A program made the translations under genes and the position numbers. From Lasiosphaeria ovina (taxonomy: Eukaryota; Ascomycota; Sordariomycetes; Sordariales; Lasiosphaeriaceae): DNA of 64,000 bases. The notes beneath the pieces were generated by a model. That model had not been told where the DNA came from and ran no database searches. It saw only the letters and a list, made by a program, of their open reading frames with translations. Every line of letters begins with the position of its first letter. Position 1 is the first letter of the stretch. Positions 32,645 through 46,377 of this stretch are shown here, in pieces. The stretch lies in the NCBI GenBank assembly GCA_033439765.1, contig JAULSN010000005.1, positions 3,983,001-4,047,000 of the forward strand, given 5' to 3'.

Positions 32645-32925
32645 TACAAGTCTACACTCGATGAGAGAGATCCCCGCGAATTCAATCTGATTTACCTCTG
32701 TAAGCCGGATGAGTTCAGCATAATGAACCACGCCCGGCGTCGAATTCTTGTCTGCAAGCTGCTTTGACGCGATATTCGCATTCAATGTATCGCAAATCGA
32801 CAAAGAGAACAACTATGCATGCAACGGAAATATGTCATTAGTTCAATAGTTTATCTTGTGTATGGCCAATATCAAATATCAGATATACATGCTCCAGCGC
32901 TTTCCTTGCATTTCCCCTTCCTAGT

Positions 32926-34658
<1,733 letters not shown>

Positions 34659-35328
34659 TTAGGTGGGCTGTGGGCTGCGGGCTGGTTGACAAATTCCGAA
34701 GGCCGTTTGCGACAGCGCAGAGTCAAAGGTTACCCTCAGTTGCAGCTAAAAGTTGCTGACAGACGGGCAGCTTTGCCACTGATCAATACGGATTACAGTA
34801 GCGTATTAAAGCGAGGAAAATTCCAAATTGTCGCTTGCACATTGACTCTCCATGCCTAGATAGATTCTAGGCCCTCCCTTCTTCGATCCACCTTACTTGT
34901 TAGAACCCAGCCGTGGAGCCGTGGACATGTTGGGTTTGCTTACTATTTTCACGCAGAGGAATGCCGACTGGGGAAGCAAAAACCGACGCTGTCACAACGC
35001 GCTGAACTAAGCAACCCGCGACCCGCAGCAGCCTGCGTCATTGCAGGGATGGATGTTGACAAATCGGGTGCGAGCTACGATTGGCTGGACATGTTTAATC
35101 TCCCCATTGGCTGGATCTTTCTCAGATTTGATGGCATCACACCGATCGGTTCAAGTGGAGGTAACCTTTTCTCGACCTCGATGCCAGACAAGCACGGGGA
35201 TCGGGTCAAGTATCAACGCGAGGTGACAGCGGACCAATGCTCTTTGGGAGTTGGTTAATCAGAAAGTCAAACTATTTAGGGGACAACAACGACAAAAAAA
35301 CAGACCATAGAGACAGGAGGGAGGAAAA

Positions 35329-36444
35329 ATGGTCCTGGTCAGAAAACCACCACGGCTACAATTAAAGGCACTAAGATCGACAGCTGTAGAATCTGGCCTG
35401 CCCGTTGGGGGTATCAAGAGCGAATTGGTTCTGCGGCTGCGAGACGCAGCCAGGAAATTCACGCCTGTGCCGGCGAACGCGCGCATCCTCAGCATCGACC
35501 TGGGCATCAAGAACTTTGCCTACAGCCTCATCACCTGGACCAAACCCTCCACTCAAGGACACAGCGAGATACCGCAGTGGCCCGGGCGGCTCAAGGTCTC
35601 GGTCCACGAATGGAAGGTCGTGGACCTCGCCCAGGAGGCCGAGGCCCAGGCGCTGGCCGCGACCGGAACCTCGCAGGCGGCCGTCTTCGACCCGGAGTCG
35701 TTGTCGAAACTGGCGCTGAAGCTGGTCAACGACCGGCTGCTGCCGCTGCGGCCAACGCACGTGCTGATCGAGCGGCAGCGCAACCGCAGCAGCGGCTCGG
35801 CCGCCGTCACCGAGTGGACGCTGCGCGTGAACAGTCTCGAGTCCATACTATACGGCATCCTGGCCACGCTGCAGCAGCAGCAGCGAGGCACCGGCACCTT
35901 TGACGCAGGCGCCATCATTCCCATTCTGTCGCATCGAGTCGGGTCTTATCTGGACCGCGAGCTCGACGTCGAGCCGGAAAAGAGCGTGAATATCAAGAAG
36001 CGCAAGATGAGCATCCTGCAAGGCTGGATCCGCGCGGGGGTGGTTGAGCCAACGACCGAGGACGTACGGCAGCAGATGTCCAAGGCCGTGCTGGGCAAGC
36101 CCGATAAACCGAAGCGGATAGGGGCCAAGCACAAGGCCGAAGTTGGGGCATCCGAGTCCCTTCCTGCACAAGAAGGCGTCAAGCCGCCCAAGGCCCAGAA
36201 GCTGGACGACCTGTCCGACAGCCTGACACAGGGGATCGTGTGGCTCATGTGGCAGCGGAGCTTTGAAGAAAGGATCAAGGAGGAGCCATGGCTAACCTCC
36301 GAAGGACCTCCCTTTGAACCGGGTGTTGAAGATTTGAGCGTTGATGACCAAAAGAAAGAAAAAAACAGAAAGAAAGCAGCGATAAACTCGGCAACTGCGA
36401 GACGGACCAAAAAGAAACCGAAGCCAGTGCCACCAATGGACTGA
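35329..36444 (+). CDS. cce1: Mitochondrial Holliday junction resolvase, CCE1/Ydc2 type
   Basis: Single exon, 371 aa. The family cleaves four-way junctions in mitochondrial DNA. Residues 12-40 resemble a SAP DNA-binding motif (LKALRSTAVESGLPVGGIKSELVLRL). The RNase H-like fold starts with ILSIDLGIKNFAYSL (catalytic Asp57), continues with the acidic VLIERQRNRSSGS, and ends with KLDDLSDSLTQGIVWLMW, which supplies the last catalytic Asp residues. The C-terminus is a basic Lys-rich tail. It is divergent from glutathione reductase and convergent with the RecQ helicase 295 bp downstream. No intron is needed. Confidence 0.9.
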   Translation: MVLVRKPPRLQLKALRSTAVESGLPVGGIKSELVLRLRDAARKFTPVPANARILSIDLGIKNFAYSLITWTKPSTQGHSEIPQWPGRLKVSVHEWKVVDLAQEAEAQALAATGTSQAAVFDPESLSKLALKLVNDRLLPLRPTHVLIERQRNRSSGSAAVTEWTLRVNSLESILYGILATLQQQQRGTGTFDAGAIIPILSHRVGSYLDRELDVEPEKSVNIKKRKMSILQGWIRAGVVEPTTEDVRQQMSKAVLGKPDKPKRIGAKHKAEVGASESLPAQEGVKPPKAQKLDDLSDSLTQGIVWLMWQRSFEERIKEEPWLTSEGPPFEPGVEDLSVDDQKKEKNRKKAAINSATARRTKKKPKPVPPMD

Positions 36445-36739
36445 TTGCAGCGTTCGCCCATGCGCATCGAACATGTTCAGATTACATATCATATACCCGC
36501 TACGTCGCTAGCTGTTGTCGGTGTACGTTGACCTTTGGCTGGTTATCATGGCGCAGCAACCTGGTAACGCTCTGGGAGTCTTATACCATGCATAAGACGC
36601 CTGAAACTTGTTGGCGACATCTAGCCTGTAGCATCATTTGTAAAATAACAATAACTCGCATTTCCGGGTATCATAATGCCTAAATCTCAACGGACCTGAA
36701 AATAAAAAGGAGAAAAACACCACATCTCCAACGAGTCCT

Positions 36740-38423
36740 CTACTCGCTCCAGTAGTACTCGTCGTATCTGCCCTCCTCCCTCTGGGTGCTGACCCACTCC
36801 TCGCTAGCCAGGCCTTTCGTCATCCTTCTCTTGAGATCGTGCGGGTCCTTGTGCCAGTCGCACGCATAGTCGCACTCGGGGACCTGCGTCTCGCCAAAAT
36901 AGGCACAGACAGCAGCGTGGCGGCAGGAGCTGGTGTTCTCGCAGTAGGCGACGAGCTTGTTCAGGCTCTGAAGCCTCGCCCGCCCGTTAGCACTGATGGG
37001 GGCTCCGCTCCCGTCCTTGCCGCCAGCGTCCCGCGTCACCAGGTTGCAGACGCGATCGCGGTCCTCGCGGCTGTAGTACAGGAAGCAGTAGCTAGCATTG
37101 CCGTCGCGGCCGGCGCGCCCCGCCTCTTGGTAATATCCCTCAAACGACTTGGGCAGGCGCCAGTGCACGACGAAGCGGACGTTGTCCTTGTCGATGCCCA
37201 TGCCGAAAGCCGTCGTAGCCACGATGATAGCGTAGCCAGGATTCCCGGCAATCCACCGAGCCAGTGTCTCCTCCTTGGCCTCTCGAGACAGCTTGGCGTG
37301 GAAGGGGCGGGCGCCAATGCCGTCGTTGCGTAGAGCCGCGGCCAAGGACTCGCACTCATCGCGCGAGATGGTGTAGATGATGCCGGGTACATTGTCGACG
37401 CGGTCTCCAGCGGCTTCAAGCTCCGCCCGCCGTTCGTCGACCGCTCGTCGCGCGTACACGTTCTGTAGCCATGTCACGAAGTCGTCGTACCGATCGTTGG
37501 CCTCGTCGCTGGTGAAGCGCACCTCGAGGTGAAGGTTGGGTCGGTGTGCCGTCGTGGTAAAGGTCTTGAGCCGGCTGCCGCCGCCGCCGCCGCCCCGGTT
37601 GAGCTGCCCCAGCCCCAGCGTCGAGAGCACATCCTGCCGCACCAGCTCGTTGGCTGTCGCCGTCAGGCACATGATGGGCACGTCTGGGAACGTCTCGCGG
37701 AACCAAGACAGTCGCTTGAAGTCCTTGCGGAAGTCGTGACCCCACTCCGATATGCAATGTGCCTCGTCGACGGCAATGCGCGCCAGCTCTTGCTGCTCGT
37801 GTACCAGCTTCAGCCGCTTACGGAAGTGCTCGCCTGAGCACAGCTCGGGGGTCACGTACAGCAGCCGCGTCAGAGGATGGCCCGTAGCCAGGTCCTGGTA
37901 GATATAGTCCCGCTCGGCCATTGGCGTGTTGCTATTCAGCGTGCGTGCGTCCACGTTGGCAGCACGAAGTGCCTCTACTTGGTTCATCTAATATAGCTAT
38001 TAGGCAATATCCCGAGGTGGTCTCTCGGGGGGCAGAGGCTTACCATGAGACTCAGAAGCGGAGATATGACAATCGTGACTGTAAGCCTCGCCTTTAGTTT
38101 CATTCTCCGGTATAACATAACAGGAGATGATGTAGTATACAGTCACGCATTCCGACTTACTTCCGCGATCAATAACAGCCGGGAGCTGGAAGCAAAGACT
38201 CTTTCCAAACGAAGTCGCTGCCTGGACAAAGACATCGTTGCCTTCAAGCGCGGCGAGTATGATCTCGCGCTGAACTGGTCTGCCAAGCTCAAAATATCAG
38301 CAACCGCAGCTATGAGGAAACTATAGGCCCAGGGAGCATGCCATACCTAAATGATTCCTTGTTGAACTGCCGGCGCAGAGTGAAGTCGACGTCCAGGAGC
38401 GAGTTGGACCTCACCAGAGGCAT
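36740..38423 (-). CDS. RecQ-family DNA helicase, four exons
   Basis: ATP-dependent 3'-5' DNA helicase of genome maintenance. Exons 38423-38347, 38279-38161, 38078-38044 and 37987-36740 join in phase to 492 aa. Small exons carry motif 0 (FRPVQREIIL), Walker A (AATSFGKSLCFQLPAV) and motif Ia (VISPLLSLM). The long exon has DEAHCISEWGHDFR, LTATAN, the second helicase domain with QEAGRAGRDG, and a zinc-binding part (CENTSSCRHAAVCAYFGE ... CDYACDW). All introns have GTAAG-type or GTATGG donors and AG acceptors. The protein ends soon after the zinc-binding part, with no HRDC, so it resembles a short RecQ. It is convergent with the resolvase gene. Confidence 0.9.
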
Positions 38424-40703
38424 CGTTGTTGCTCTCCGACCCCGCAGCGTCTTGTCTTCAGAGGCGGGATCATCCAAAAGGGAAGTGGCACTCAGTCACA
38501 ATCAATGGAAAACAAGTGAGAGACGCAATTCATCATATCCCATTTGTTGTGGTGGCATGTTCGGACTCGACTGGTGCAGGTGCAAAGTTGAACCAGAAAA
38601 GAAACCTGGCAGGCTGAAGCCGGACCTTCGGTTGGTAGCCGGAGTGCGTCGCTGAGGCGTTGCTGACAGCAGGCTGCGTAGCCCTAAACTGTGCAGGAGC
38701 GACCGCTATAAGTCCCCGCATTTTGCAGCTGTTAGTGGACAACGACGCCGGATGCTCAAATTTCCATCCCCACCATTGAAAACAGCCTACCCTGGATGGA
38801 ACATACACAAAGAATGAGAACATTTATGACAGAAACTGAGTTATCTGAAATAGCACACAAGGCAAAGACCGCAAACTTTATCAAGGCACTGAGCCTCCTT
38901 GTGTAGTCCAATCCATGAATGATTATTTGCATGAGAAGCAAGGAACATCCAGAGATTGGACTAGAACATTCACCCTAGATGATGTATCATTGTCCAAATT
39001 GATCATCTACATAAACAGCTTACCGCATTGGACATAAAACGTTTATTACTGCTTCTCGACGAGGAGGCTCAAAAACGAGACCGGGTCTTTCTTTTTTTAT
39101 ACTCCGTACACGGTAGTCTGCTTCACCACCGTGTCGGGTCGACTCCCTGTCGTAGTCAGCGCAAACAAGGGTCAAAGGTTTCGTTTCAGGACCCGGATGC
39201 CTAAACCCTGGTGCCAAGAAAGGGGGTTTCGAGAAACTTGTGGTGTGCCTGGTTGCTGACTCGGAACCTTGGAAGAGAGATACAGACTTCAATGCTGGTA
39301 TCGGGTTCTTTTTGAGGGTTTTCGAGGTTTAATATTAACTGGCTACATACTATGTAAAGCATGAAAACCGATGCTAGCTGCTCAAGTAGGTGTTTGTCCT
39401 TTGACTTATTCGGATATCCGTGCAATGATTCAGTCTTGAGCTCTTTGTCAAATATTGCAAACAACTGGAATTCAATGGTCAAGTAATCAACTCGCCTCCT
39501 GCCACGCCTACCGCCGTGAGTAAGGCACCTCCATACCTAGCTGGGTGCCATAGGGATCGAAGACAATGGCGAAAGATAAGAACGCTGTAACGTGTCTCTT
39601 GAAGATCCAGAGAAACCTCTTATCCTGACTTGGACCGACTCAACACAAAACAACAGGAAGACAATGCAACGAACTAAGCAACGAAAGGAGGGGAACCTGG
39701 AAATTATCGAGCAGGCCCGTAGACCAACTGCGCATAGAAATGCTAACACACTTGACAGAGGCAATCTGATTGCGCCGCAATTCTCGCTCCTGGCCTGCAG
39801 CTGTGAGCAAAGCTATTTATTTTCGGCGGCAAACTTAGAATCCTCCTCCTACAATCGGCTGACAGGCAGAGTTTGAACTTTGGGCGGTTGCGGCTCGTCC
39901 GTCCCTCCGGAAGAGACGGGCTGGGGATATTTGGGGCTCTAGATGGCAACTTAATTGAGTGTCGTATCCCGGCCTCCTAACACCGACTTGAACAGCGAGC
40001 GGGATGATAGATTAAAACGGCGCGGGCTGTCAGCATTTGGAAATTGTCGGTTGGAACTTGGAGAAAGCCGCCGCGATCAAGAGACCGAAACCAACATCAA
40101 TTATTCCTGCAACTTTACTCCACATTTAGCGACTGCTAGAATGATTCTAGGTTATTGACTGCTGGGAGTTGGCTGCTGGAGAGGCTGAGTGCAGGGCGGA
40201 TTCAAGGGAGTTCCGCGCGCCGCTCCATGAAAATGTTGAACTCCCCGTGCTTTGAAGGAGTGCGTGCAACTGGCAAGGTGAGGCTTCCGGCGGCTGCGGC
40301 CGTAGCTGTGACGTGCGCCCTCCGCTGCCCCTCGAGTGCCCCTTGCAGCATAACGAGTTCTGCGGCGCGCTAAGTCCGTCAAGGGTCGTTTTGTGTGGTG
40401 TGGTTACATGCACGCCCCAGGCACCGCGCCGGACAACTTAGTGCGGCCAATCAGATGACGAGACACCCTGGACTTGCCTTGGGCTGATGAGACGGCTAGC
40501 CGTGCCTTCTGTAGGCTCGACCCTGGTTGCTCGTCTTTGCCAGCACTGGCACCCCCAACTGTGCCTCTCTACGTTAACCCCTATCTTGGGCTTTTCGCTA
40601 CCTGAGATGCACCCGAGACGGAACCGCAGTCAGACCCAAATGGAAACCTGAAGGAATTTTTGATCCCTTGCTCACTGCTCCGCCGTCCCTGCTCTCGACA
40701 CCA

Positions 40704-40748
<45 letters not shown>

Positions 40749-41110
40749 ACCGTCCCCATTGAGCACGTTCTAACCTGACGCTCACGAGGGGGCCTCCTGT
40801 CATTCGCAAACGCGCCTGCCTGTTTGCCTCTCGCACTTACCGCCCTCGACACGCCCTCGTCTCCGTTGCCCACGCCGCGATTGGGCCCGCAATGATATCG
40901 TCCCTCGATCCCTAGTCACGACGCTGCCAATTGGCCAGAGAACAACCTCCCCCCGACCGACTCCTTTCGACAGCCGCCCAGACTCTCCCCGACACAATCG
41001 GAATAAACAGCCCCTGGGGCGCGACTTTTCTTGCGTGTTCTGGCATATATTTCGCGCGTCGCTGCTTGAATTGACGACTAGAGGTGTGGTAGTCTTTGGG
41101 AGCGGGCTTG
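38424..41110. other. Long intergenic region
   Basis: 2.7 kb separates divergent genes. I see no coding frame with introns or motifs. It contains a hexamer microsatellite (40703-40749) and pyrimidine-rich sequence before the SOG2 gene, so it probably holds both promoters and a long 5' leader. Confidence 0.5.
40703..40749. repeat. GCCGTC hexamer microsatellite
   Basis: About seven perfect tandem copies, in the presumed 5' leader of the SOG2 gene. Confidence 0.93.
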
Positions 41111-44099
41111 ATGGCCATGGAACGAGCCCCTCGGGGCTTGCCCGACAACCCAGCCCAAGCACGACGGGCTCTCGCGGCCGCTGCCCTGGCGAATCCTCCA
41201 GCTCCGCCCCCGATGCCCAGCCTGCGAGATGTGCCCTCCAACTCAAATCTATCGGCGTCGGCGCCTCTCTCCTCTGGCCAGGTTATTGCTCTGGCGAGGG
41301 AGGCAATGAAAGCCGCTCACGACAATGAAGCAAAAGCCGCCGAGGCGAGCGGAGTCAGCAACAGCCTCAAGCCTGGTCTCACTATTGACTTGAGTAGGAA
41401 GAAGATCCTGAAGCTGCCTGACGAAATCGTTGACGTAATTAAGGATGAATTAGAGCGGTAGGGTCTATAAACTTTCCCCTTCCTCTCTTGGACTGTCTAG
41501 CTAATGCTCTACTTGCCCGTCAGGCTTGCGCTGTCACACAACTATTTGCAGACATTCCCAACCAGGTTCGCTGAGTGCACCTCGATCCGGTACCTCAACG
41601 TCAGACAGAACAGGATAAAGGAATTTCCCCTTGCTGTAAGTGCTGCCTCAGCCCCAAGACATCCCCGGCAACACCAGGCTGACTGTGTTTTTCTGTTAGC
41701 TGTGCAATCTCAAATCACTTGAAATCCTGGATCTGGGGCGGAACTTGCTGCAGGCTCTTCCGCCAGAGATCGTCAAGCTGTCATCTTTGAAGGTGTTTTC
41801 GATACCAAAGAACCAGATCTCTGAACTCCCGCTTTGCTTAGCAGATATGCCGTCGTTGTCCGTTATTAAATTAGAAGGCAACCCGCTCGTGTTTCCTCCA
41901 CCCGAAGTTCTGCAGGTGCAGGCTGCAACTATACAAAACGATGTCTCGAAGGAGTTTGAAATGACAGAAGTTTCCATAACCGCGCATATCAAGAAATTTC
42001 TGAAGCAAAAGGCTCTCAGCCTCAATGGGCGGGCGGACGCTGACTCGCCCGGCGAGGAGCCTGCAGAAGGCACCGAAACCCCACGGCCTACCATCAAGCG
42101 CGTTTTTAGTGGGCGATTCCCTATCCGGGTCAACGGGAACGACGTTCACGACCTCCGTTCGCCCGCACTCCCTCGGGCCCCGCCAATTCCAACACGGTCT
42201 CACTACCGGGGTCTCTCGCAGCAGAACACAGCGCAACGCAGACCGGGCGTCATGCCACTCACCATTGGTAACCCCAACGAGCGTGTCCGCAGCAATTCCG
42301 AAACAACAATCCAGACTTCAAGCCGAGATCGGGCCGAGAGCAGATCGAGGCGTATGGGCATTGTCTCCAAGAAACCCTCAGAACTCAGCACGCTCGATGA
42401 GACAGAGGCCAACAACCGCTTTAGCCATTACCGCGGCCTGAGTCATGGGTCGGCGATGCAGGGGAGCGGAACTCATATGCAAGTCAAAAGCCCGAATCCG
42501 GCAAGCCCGGCCGATGCATCTTCGCACCGGCCCGTCTATTTCCGCCGGCTCTCTATCCTCCCGGAACGCAGGCCCGAGTCAAAGGTTGTGGATCCGATAA
42601 TAGAAGCCGCCAAGGGAATTATTTACTCCATCTTTCAGATCCATCCGATGATCCAAATGCTTATGAGTCTTGCCGACGACGGCACCGCACGGCGCTCAAA
42701 CCTGGAAATCGTCTTCTACAACACCAATGCGCACGTCGAGCAACTGGAAATTGAAATCCAAAAGCATGACCCAGTCGACGAGTACGGTACAAGAGAGAAC
42801 GAAAATGTCCAGAGAGCGTGCATCACACTGGTCAACGCTTACACCCACGTGTGCACTCTATTAATGGGCAATGTTGATCTCTTCCTCGATAATGGCGACC
42901 CACGGTACATTCGTACCCTACTGACCCAGCTTTATAATAGTATTATGGAGCTGCGTGTCACATGCTCCCAAGTCCCCTCAGACAAAACCCTACGCCGCGG
43001 CCCCTCTCGGTCTGATCTTGGAGACACTTTGCGCCCCCTATCCCGAGAAAATTCGGCTACCCCAATTGCCGATCGCGTCACCGCGAATGGCAGGTCTCGT
43101 AACGGCACCCTGGTGTATAACCCGAGCAATTTGCGCGTTGCCACCGACGTTCCCATGTCATACATGAACGGGACTGGCAGGACGGTAGCGATAAGTGCTG
43201 CCACACCACGGTCTGGGGACTCGTTCATATCGTCCAGCACGTCTGGCGGTCGCGGATTGTCGGCCGACTTTACTGAGGAAGATGCCGTATTCGAGAGGAT
43301 ATTCTTGTCCCTTCAAAAGTCGACAGATCTCGCTATGCGCGTTCTGCCGTCCTTGAATGCACAGCTTAATGCATACATGCGCAACGCCATGGCTCAGAGA
43401 GCATCTGACCACGTTGTCCAGTGTTGGAAAGCTCTAATGTTTAAGTGCGCCTCTTTTATCCAGCAGACCGAGCTCTTGAAGGGGAAGCTGTCGTCGATCA
43501 AGCTTAAGGAGCCCGGCATCCGCACCCAGGCGTCCTTCTGGATACTTTGCCACAATTTCGTCGAGGCATATTACGTGCTCGTCGGGAAGATGAAGCAGCT
43601 CCAGAAGGACATCATGCTCCCGCCCGACATCAAGATGAGGCTGCACACCATCCAACAGAGCCTGAAGGAGACTGCCGCTCTTATGCATTCGTCGCCGTGG
43701 GCTTACTATGCCGGCCAGGCCGGGTTGGACGTCATGATTTCAAGCCCCTACAGTACCCAATCCAATACGCCTGTACCTCTCCCCATGACACCACAGAGCG
43801 CGGCTTTGGGTCCCGCCGTGCAGGCAACTGTCCCGTCGACACCACAGAGCGCTTCCTTCGCCGCCGCGTTCACGGGTAACGTGTTCGAAAGAGCCGATGC
43901 CCTGATCTCGATGGGTGGGATCTCAATGTCGCGGACTGGAACTATGAATTCGACGTCGACGGCGAGTCTGAATTCTATGAGCAGCACTATTTCTTCCCAA
44001 GACGGCATCCTCACGCCTTCTTCGGCTCTTAGCCCTGGCCCAGGCCCGCTCGGTTCTCTACCTCTCCGGGTCAACTATGGGGGCAAAGTTGGCTCCTAG
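41111..44099 (+). CDS. sog2: SOG2-type leucine-rich repeat protein (RAM network)
   Basis: Exons 41111-41457, 41524-41635 and 41700-44099 join in phase to 952 aa. Introns are 66 and 64 nt, the first with a GCTAAT branch. Residues ~95-235 hold leucine-rich repeats (LSRKKILKLPDEI, LALSHNYLQTFPTRF, LNVRQNRIKEFP, LDLGRNLLQALPPEI, FSIPKNQISELP). A Ser/Pro/Arg-rich linker follows. From ~430 comes the SOG2 domain (VVDPIIEAAKGIIYSIFQIHPMI ... ACITLVNAYTHVCTLLMGNVD). In yeast, Sog2 supports the NDR kinase Cbk1 in cell separation and polarity; in filamentous fungi the pathway acts in hyphal shape. The start could also be the second ATG at 41117. Confidence 0.92.
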
Positions 44100-44979
44100 G
44101 TGAGGGCCTTCTAGATTAAGGACCCTGAAGTGCACCGTTCCCCTGCAGTGCAGATATGTGCTCGGGATTGGATGCTGCACCCCACGATTTCTGGGCGTTA
44201 ATGTTGAACTTTCTTTGGCGTTTCAACTTCTGACTATTGGCGTTGAAGGGTGGTCGTTTTGGGCAATGGCTGTAGAAAGATATCATAATATGTATATGGG
44301 AGGGAGCCCTGCTGGATCTGGAGCCATGGTGCTTTTTGTCTTGGGCTGAGAGGGTTGTTGCATTGCATGGAGCTTTGGGATCATACATGATACAGCATGT
44401 TCGGCTATGGAGGCGTTATTTCTTAAACGAAGTAACTGTAATAGAGTTTTGCACCTGCTTTTTCTACAGGCTCGAAACACAACATGGAATGGCTAAGAGT
44501 CTGTTGCTTCCAGTACGGCAACCGCGAGGACCTTTGAGTAAGGGCTTTGCAGGCAACATATTGTATTCCACGTCATTGACGGAGTCGTCAACGGCCCTAT
44601 CAACGGCGCCGACGATGTTTTTTTTAGTAGTTGAAGGTTGGTTGGAGTGGAAAGGTATAGGCCAGGCTATTATGTTGTGGTAAAAAGTGGTAAATTACGA
44701 CCTGGCAAAATCGTGGATGTACCGTAGGCCAGGTTCCCTTTCATATTCCCGGACCAAGCATCAACCCCGCCCCCGTACCTCCATGCCGCCCTCCCCTCCC
44801 CGCATCTTCTGGGGACCCCGTGCAGCTTTCAACTCAAGGACGGCCTGCATCCATCTAGTATCTGAAGGCAAATAAGCTCGAACTGAAGTCTCGATGCATA
44901 CTTGGAACCACTTTGGCCAACGTATTGGCTACGTCGATGCCCACTTCCCCAAGCGGTCCCCCTGAATTCACCCCGCATC
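44100..44979. other. Intergenic, no supported gene
   Basis: 3' region of the SOG2 gene and promoter of the next. Only short random frames. Confidence 0.5.
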
Positions 44980-46125
44980 ATGTCTTCCTTCTTTACAGCG
45001 AGTGCCCCTTCGGCTACAATAACCCCCCCACAACCGGCACCTCCGTCCGTGACAAGTACCACAGCCGGCGGTAGTACGTCCATCTCCTCCCCCGCAACGA
45101 CGGCCACGTCGGCGACCACCCCACGACCATCGTCGCTGTCTCTCCTCTCGTCATCGCCGTCCGGCCTGCCCTTCCTCCCACCCCAGCAGCAGCAACAGCC
45201 ATCATCCTCGACCGCCCCTTCGTCCGTCTCCTCGTCGGCGCAACCGCAGCTCCTCCCCGGGCTCCCACCTCTCCCTCACCACCCCCACCACCATGCTACC
45301 ACGGCCGGCAGCAGTTCCCTAAGCCAGGGCGCCGGCGGGGGCGGGGGCGCCGGCAGCACCAGCACCAGAACCAACAGCCTGCTCAACCCGACGCTGCCGT
45401 CGCCGAGCACGCAGCGGCAGATCGACGAGGCGCGCACCGCCGTCGTGGCGTCGCTCGGCAACATGCTCGACCGCGAGCTGCAGGGCCGCGGCGCGCTGCT
45501 GCACGCCAACAACGCGGCCATCGAGCGCCAGGAGCGCGACGTGTCGCGCGCCGCCGACGCCCTGCGCCGCGAGAACGACAAGCTCGCCCGCCTCGCCGCC
45601 GACCACACCCGCAAGGTCAAGGAGATTGGCAACGTGCAGAACTGGGCCGAGATGCTCGAGCGCGAGTTTCTTATTGTCGAGGAGACGCTGCGCCTAGTTA
45701 GGGAGGGGAGCGGGAGCGGCAGTGGGAGCTGGAGTGGGAGTGGGAGCTGGTCTGGGAGCGATTCGGGCGACGAAGGGGGCGGCGGACGTCGGGATGGCGA
45801 CGTGGATGATGATGGCGATGTCGCCATGGCGGACGATCACGACGCGGTTGGCCAGGTGCCTGGTAAAGGTAAGGCGGTGGAGGAGCTGGAGCAGCGACAG
45901 CCGGAGCGAGACCAAGGGCAGGAGGCGGTGCCCGCTGCTTCTACCTCTGCATCCGCTGTTGCCAGCGATGGTGCCGGAACAGATGCTGCTCGGGAGACGT
46001 TGTCGACAAGTGTCGAGGCCAAGCCGCCCCTATTCGTCCACCCCGAGTCGGTACCGTTGCCGCTGTCTCCGCCGCAGACCGGCCCTATCGACGACGGACC
46101 TGCTGTCACACCTGTGACATTATGA
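44980..46125 (+). CDS. cnl1: Probable BLOC-1 subunit CNL1
   Basis: Single exon of 381 aa from the ATG at 44980 (MSSFFTASAP). The N-terminal ~140 residues are Ser/Thr/Pro/Gln/Gly-rich. A helical, coiled-coil core follows (RQIDEARTAVVASLGNML ... RQERDVSRAADALRRENDKLARLA ... NVQNWAEMLEREFLIVEETLRLV, residues ~145-245). Then come a Ser-Gly-Trp repeat and an acidic tail. This core layout is typical of fungal CNL1, a subunit of the BLOC-1 complex in endosomal sorting. The rest is low-complexity and probably disordered. The family call rests on the coiled-coil core. Confidence 0.65.
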   Translation: MSSFFTASAPSATITPPQPAPPSVTSTTAGGSTSISSPATTATSATTPRPSSLSLLSSSPSGLPFLPPQQQQQPSSSTAPSSVSSSAQPQLLPGLPPLPHHPHHHATTAGSSSLSQGAGGGGGAGSTSTRTNSLLNPTLPSPSTQRQIDEARTAVVASLGNMLDRELQGRGALLHANNAAIERQERDVSRAADALRRENDKLARLAADHTRKVKEIGNVQNWAEMLEREFLIVEETLRLVREGSGSGSGSWSGSGSWSGSDSGDEGGGGRRDGDVDDDGDVAMADDHDAVGQVPGKGKAVEELEQRQPERDQGQEAVPAASTSASAVASDGAGTDAARETLSTSVEAKPPLFVHPESVPLPLSPPQTGPIDDGPAVTPVTL

Positions 46126-46377
46126 TTTCACATTATGATTTCGATATGGGAACTCGGCGTTTACTTGTTTGTCCCCTTCACGATGACACGAACGACATAC
46201 CAGGTAACGGCGGTTTAGTTTGGCTTCAGCAAAGCGGTTCTTGTTTCTACATTCCAGTGTCCATACCCCAGTCTAGAGGCTGGCTACACGGAGACGTACA
46301 CACTCTCGCTATATCTATACTATAATATCGCAAGCAAGACACAGCAGCAACGGCCATGTCTCGCAGCACAGCATCGA

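Noticed and set aside
39020..39482. Minus-strand frames of 90-93 codons
   Set aside because: No motif, no introns, and normal for random sequence of this composition.
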